Made by a program: the position numbers and the translations under genes
The notes under the pieces: generated by a model
The model's input: only the letters and a program-made list of their open reading frames with translations
Databases searched by the model: none
Told to the model about the DNA's origin: nothing
In this document: in pieces, positions 61,094-64,000 of the stretch
Layout of the letters: the number at the start of each line of letters is the position of its first letter
Position numbering within the stretch: position 1 is the stretch's first letter
Source of the DNA: JASBRS01 sp964496495
GTDB lineage: Bacteria > Deinococcota > Deinococci > Deinococcales > Trueperaceae
Length of the DNA stretch: 64,000 nucleotides
NCBI GenBank assembly: GCA_964496495.1
Contig: CAZBZU010000008.1
Span: forward strand, 15,559 to 79,558
Direction of reading: 5' to 3'

Positions 61094-62005
61094 TCACGCG
61101 GCGGCGGCCCGCACGCCGCGCACCAATGCCCGCGCCACCACCTGCTGCACCGCCACCGACAGCGCCACCAGCGGCACCTCCGGCCCGCGGCCGGTGCTCA
61201 GCACGAAGGTGGTGTCGCCGTCGTGAACGGTGTGCGACGGGCGGGTGACGCGGGCGATGCCCATGTGCGCGCTGTCCGCCAGCGCGCGCGCCTGCGCCTT
61301 GGTCAGCGGCGCGTCGGTGCCCACCACCACCAGGCTGGTGTTGGCGCCGTGGACGCTGAGGACGAGCTGCGCGGCGGCCGCGCCCAGGGCCTCGCGCGGG
61401 CCCGCGACGAGCGCCCCGGTCTCCCCGTCGACGATGCTGCCCGCCGCGTTGCTGACGGCCACCGCGCCCACCACCGCGCCCGAGAGCGCCACGGCGGCGC
61501 TCCCCAGGCCGCTGCGGGTGGGGTGGAGGGGATCGATCAGCTGCCCCACGGTGGCGCCGCTGCCGGCCCCCACCCGGCCCTCCGGCACCGGCGCGGCGGC
61601 GGCGGCCTGGGCGGCGGCGTAGCCGTCGTCAGCGGCCGGGCGCACGGCGGCCGAGCCCACCCCGAGGTCGTAGAGCGCCGCGGCCGGAACGATGGGGACG
61701 CGCCCGAACGGCGTGGGGAAGCCGCGGCCGCGCTCCTCCAGCCAGCGCATCACGCCGTCGGCGGCGGCCAGCCCGAAGGCGCTGCCGCCGGTGATGAGCA
61801 CCGCGTCGACCCGGTCGACGCTCTTCTCGGGCGCCAGCAGCGCCGTCTCGCGCGAGCCGGGGGCGGCCCCCAGCACCGCGCCGGACGCCAGGCACCCCTC
61901 CTCGGGGCACAGCACCACGGTGCAGCCGGTGGCGGCCTCGGAATCCGTGACGTGGCCGACCGTGAGGCCCGCGACCGCCGTCAGGCTGTCGTTGCTGGCG
62001 TCCAT
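61094..62005 (-). CDS. P1-family (S58, DmpA-like) peptidase
   Basis: A 303-aa N-terminal-nucleophile-type hydrolase. LTVGHVTDSEAATGCTVVLC, ITGGSAFGLAAADGVMRWLEE, GATVGQL and the cleavage-region VGAVAVSNAAGSIVD are family features; such enzymes cut themselves before a nucleophile and then act as aminopeptidases or amidases. The start was set at ATG 62005 (MDASNDSL), where the conserved domain begins. It lies 4 nt before pdxT and 91 nt after the PBP gene. Confidence 0.85.
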   Translation of the reverse strand: MDASNDSLTAVAGLTVGHVTDSEAATGCTVVLCPEEGCLASGAVLGAAPGSRETALLAPEKSVDRVDAVLITGGSAFGLAAADGVMRWLEERGRGFPTPFGRVPIVPAAALYDLGVGSAAVRPAADDGYAAAQAAAAAPVPEGRVGAGSGATVGQLIDPLHPTRSGLGSAAVALSGAVVGAVAVSNAAGSIVDGETGALVAGPREALGAAAAQLVLSVHGANTSLVVVGTDAPLTKAQARALADSAHMGIARVTRPSHTVHDGDTTFVLSTGRGPEVPLVALSVAVQQVVARALVRGVRAAAA

Positions 62006-62096
62006 GTCGCTACCGCCGCCCTTCCCCGCCCCGCGCGCGCCCGGCCGCTCTGCGCCGGGCCGCGGGCGAGCCGGTGGCGCGCGCCGCGCCGCTGCG

Positions 62097-64000
62097 TCAG
62101 GGCGCGGGCGAGCCGCCGCTGCCGCTGGTCGGCGGCAGGCCGCTGCCGGCCGGGGCCGCGCCGCCGCTCGCCGCACCGGACGCGCCGCCCGTCGGCGGGG
62201 GACCTATCTGCGGCAGCACCGTCCCGGCCGGGAGGTACTGGTTGACGTTCTTGGGGTCGACCTGCTTGACCTCGATCTGATCCGGCGGGGTGTCGACCGT
62301 GGCGCGCTTGCCGGTGCGCTTGTCGATGGGGATCTGCAGCTTCACGGTGGGCAGGAAGCCCTGCACGCTGAGGTCGGTGGTGGTCTTGAAGGCGGCCTTG
62401 GTGCCGTTGGGGTCCAGCGCCCCGGTCTTGAGGTCGATGCGGTGGAAGGTGATGCCGTTGGGGATGGGGAAGCCGTTCGGGTCGGCCGAGTGCCCGCGCA
62501 GGGCGCCCTGAGCGAAGGTGTTGAAGGCGAAGATGGGCTGCTGCGAGCTGGTCACCAGGCCGGAGTGCCCGTCGGCGTAGGTCATGTGCCGGGGCATCGG
62601 CTTGTTGTCGTCGTTGCCGATCCACACCGCCCCCACCAGGCCGGGCGTGAGCCCCACGAACCAGATGTCGCGCTCGGAGTCGGTGGTGCCGGTCTTGCCC
62701 GCCAGCCAGTGGCCGGGCACGTTGGCGCGCCACGACAGCGCCCAGTAGGGCTTCCGGTCGACGACGTTGCCGTGCATCATGTCCAGCATGATGTAGGCCG
62801 TCTGCGGGGTCCACACCCGCGAGCGCCGCGGGTGGGCGGTGTAGATGACGTTGCCCTGGGCGTCCTCGACCTTCTCGACGAAGTACGGCACGGTGTAGAT
62901 GCCGCCGTTGGCGAACGCCGCGATGGCGGCCGCGTGCTGCAACGGCGTGACCTCGAAGCTCCCGAGCGCCATCCCCAGGTAGGGCTTCACGTCGTACCCC
63001 AGCTCCCGCGCCTTCTCCGCCACCGCCTCGGGGGTGGCGGCCTCGAGCGCCTTCACCGCCGGGATGTTGCGGCTGCGGTCGAGGTTCTCGCGCGCGGTCT
63101 GGTAGCCGTCGTAGGCGTGATCCCACTCCTTGGGCTGGTAGTCGGGCTGCCCCTTGACCTTGAACACGGTCTTGTCGTCGACCAGGATGCTGGCCTGGTT
63201 GAGGCCGCCCTGCTCGATGCCGGTGCCGTAGACGATCGGCTTGAACGACGAGCCGGGCTGCCGGTAGGCCTGGATGGCGCGGTTGAACTCCTGAGGCGGC
63301 TCGTTCGGGCCCAGCTTCTGCCCCACCATGGCCAGCACCCCACCGGTCTTGGGGTCGATGCCCACGATGGCCATCTGCGCCCCCTTGGGGACCTCCGTGG
63401 TGCGGCTCGCCTCGATGGCCGCCTTCTGCGCCTGCACGTCGATGGTGGTGTAGACCTTGAGGCCGCCGCGGCCGAACACCATGTTCTCGCCGTAGCGCTT
63501 CGTCAGCCAGTTGCGCACGGCCAGCACCAGCCCGCGCGACAGGTCGGAGCTGATGCTCGGCTGCACCACCGCGTTCTCACCGGTGCGCACGGCCTTCACC
63601 ACGTTGCCGTTGGCGTCGTAGGTGACCTTCCAGCCTCGGGGCTCGAGCTGGTAGTGCCAGGCACGGTCCGCGGTCTCCTGCGAGATGGTGCCGCGCCGGA
63701 CCATCTTGTCGAGCACGTCCTTCATCCCCTGCCGGGCGACCATGAAGTCGCTGTGGATGGCATTCGGCGCGGGGATGAGCCGGGCCAGGTAGAGCCCCTC
63801 GGCCAGGTTGAGCTCGATGGGGTCCTTGCCGAAGTACGCCTGCGAGGCGGCCCGGATGCCGTAGACGTTGCCGCCCCAGAAGACCACGTTGATGTAGCGC
63901 TGCAGGATCTCGGTCTTGGTGAGGCGCCGCTCGAGCTCGATCGCCAGCATGATCTCCTTGGCCTTGCGCTCGAGCGAGCGCTCGCTGGCGATGTTCTGCA
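62097..64000 (-). CDS. Class A penicillin-binding protein (PBP1A-like), N terminus outside the window
   Basis: The gene runs off the right edge; 634 residues are visible. The glycosyltransferase part is present from RKAKEIMLAIELERRLTK onward (FWGGNVYGIRAASQAYFGK). The transpeptidase domain has SxxK in YRQPGSSFKPIVYGTG, SxN in LDRSRNIPAVKAL and KTGT in LAGKTGTTDSERD, so it is active by motif. The C-terminal end is a Gly/Pro/Ser tail after a short extra domain. Together with the downstream genes it forms a same-strand run. Confidence 0.93.
   Translation of the reverse strand, partial: QNIASERSLERKAKEIMLAIELERRLTKTEILQRYINVVFWGGNVYGIRAASQAYFGKDPIELNLAEGLYLARLIPAPNAIHSDFMVARQGMKDVLDKMVRRGTISQETADRAWHYQLEPRGWKVTYDANGNVVKAVRTGENAVVQPSISSDLSRGLVLAVRNWLTKRYGENMVFGRGGLKVYTTIDVQAQKAAIEASRTTEVPKGAQMAIVGIDPKTGGVLAMVGQKLGPNEPPQEFNRAIQAYRQPGSSFKPIVYGTGIEQGGLNQASILVDDKTVFKVKGQPDYQPKEWDHAYDGYQTARENLDRSRNIPAVKALEAATPEAVAEKARELGYDVKPYLGMALGSFEVTPLQHAAAIAAFANGGIYTVPYFVEKVEDAQGNVIYTAHPRRSRVWTPQTAYIMLDMMHGNVVDRKPYWALSWRANVPGHWLAGKTGTTDSERDIWFVGLTPGLVGAVWIGNDDNKPMPRHMTYADGHSGLVTSSQQPIFAFNTFAQGALRGHSADPNGFPIPNGITFHRIDLKTGALDPNGTKAAFKTTTDLSVQGFLPTVKLQIPIDKRTGKRATVDTPPDQIEVKQVDPKNVNQYLPAGTVLPQIGPPPTGGASGAASGGAAPAGSGLPPTSGSGGSPAP

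Overview
The window looks like a chromosomal contig of a high-GC, diderm member of the Deinococcota, possibly a Truepera-like lineage (inference). The main support is a recurring promoter layout. At least a dozen genes have a TANNNT -10 hexamer only 5-8 nt before the start codon, which predicts leaderless transcripts of the kind common in Deinococcus. Other support comes from an LptD-like barrel fragment, a DR1281/YmdB-type phosphodiesterase and a long Ala/Glu-tailed ribosomal protein S1. The assembly has three 100-N gaps, each flanked by an identical 35- or 55-bp sequence. They are therefore probably unmerged contig overlaps rather than missing DNA, and collapsing the first one restores recJ in frame.

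Layout. 1-11.7 kb: outer-membrane barrel fragment, lipoprotein, plsX, an RluD-type pseudouridine synthase, a membrane protein, then a likely peptide-use operon (M3 oligopeptidase, SDR, M20 hydrolase, dipeptide-type binding protein and two permeases, with no ATPase genes). 11.9-19.5 kb: a compositionally distinct island with a LuxR-HTH protein, a large regulator with a dead STAND ATPase domain, a THUMP methyltransferase, an HD-GYP phosphodiesterase, a 33-aa secreted micropeptide behind a long structured leader, and a TPR/winged-helix regulator whose last third returns to host-like composition. 20.1-20.3 kb: a predicted small RNA with a PHO-box-like promoter. 20.5-33 kb: rpsA, lemA-htpX, mnmA, lapA-recJ, a GlcD-GlcF-type fused oxidase and a von Willebrand factor A lipoprotein. 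33.4-42.5 kb: argS, lon, tpiA-aminopeptidase P, phosphohexomutase, argB and a 66-aa protein. 42.6-51.9 kb: LysM/M23 endopeptidase, a metallophosphoesterase, an exbB-exbD-'tonB' cluster in which the TonB-like protein carries a YerB/DUF3048 domain, PEP carboxylase and ymdB. 51.9-64 kb: Lrp-Eis pair, vapBC, an XPD/DinG-type helicase, tRNA-Leu(GAG), trmH, a secreted leucine-rich-repeat protein, lipB-lipA and a PBP1A-P1 peptidase-pdxT-ppa run.

Most of the window is housekeeping. The two places with unexpected biology are the regulatory island, where secreted-peptide, TPR-regulator and c-di-GMP-turnover genes sit together, and the ExbB/ExbD/TonB-DUF3048 machine. The TonB-like protein keeps the SxxxH motif needed to couple to ExbBD but replaces the TonB C-terminal domain with a different periplasmic domain. 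No CRISPR array, insertion sequence, prophage or rRNA was seen.
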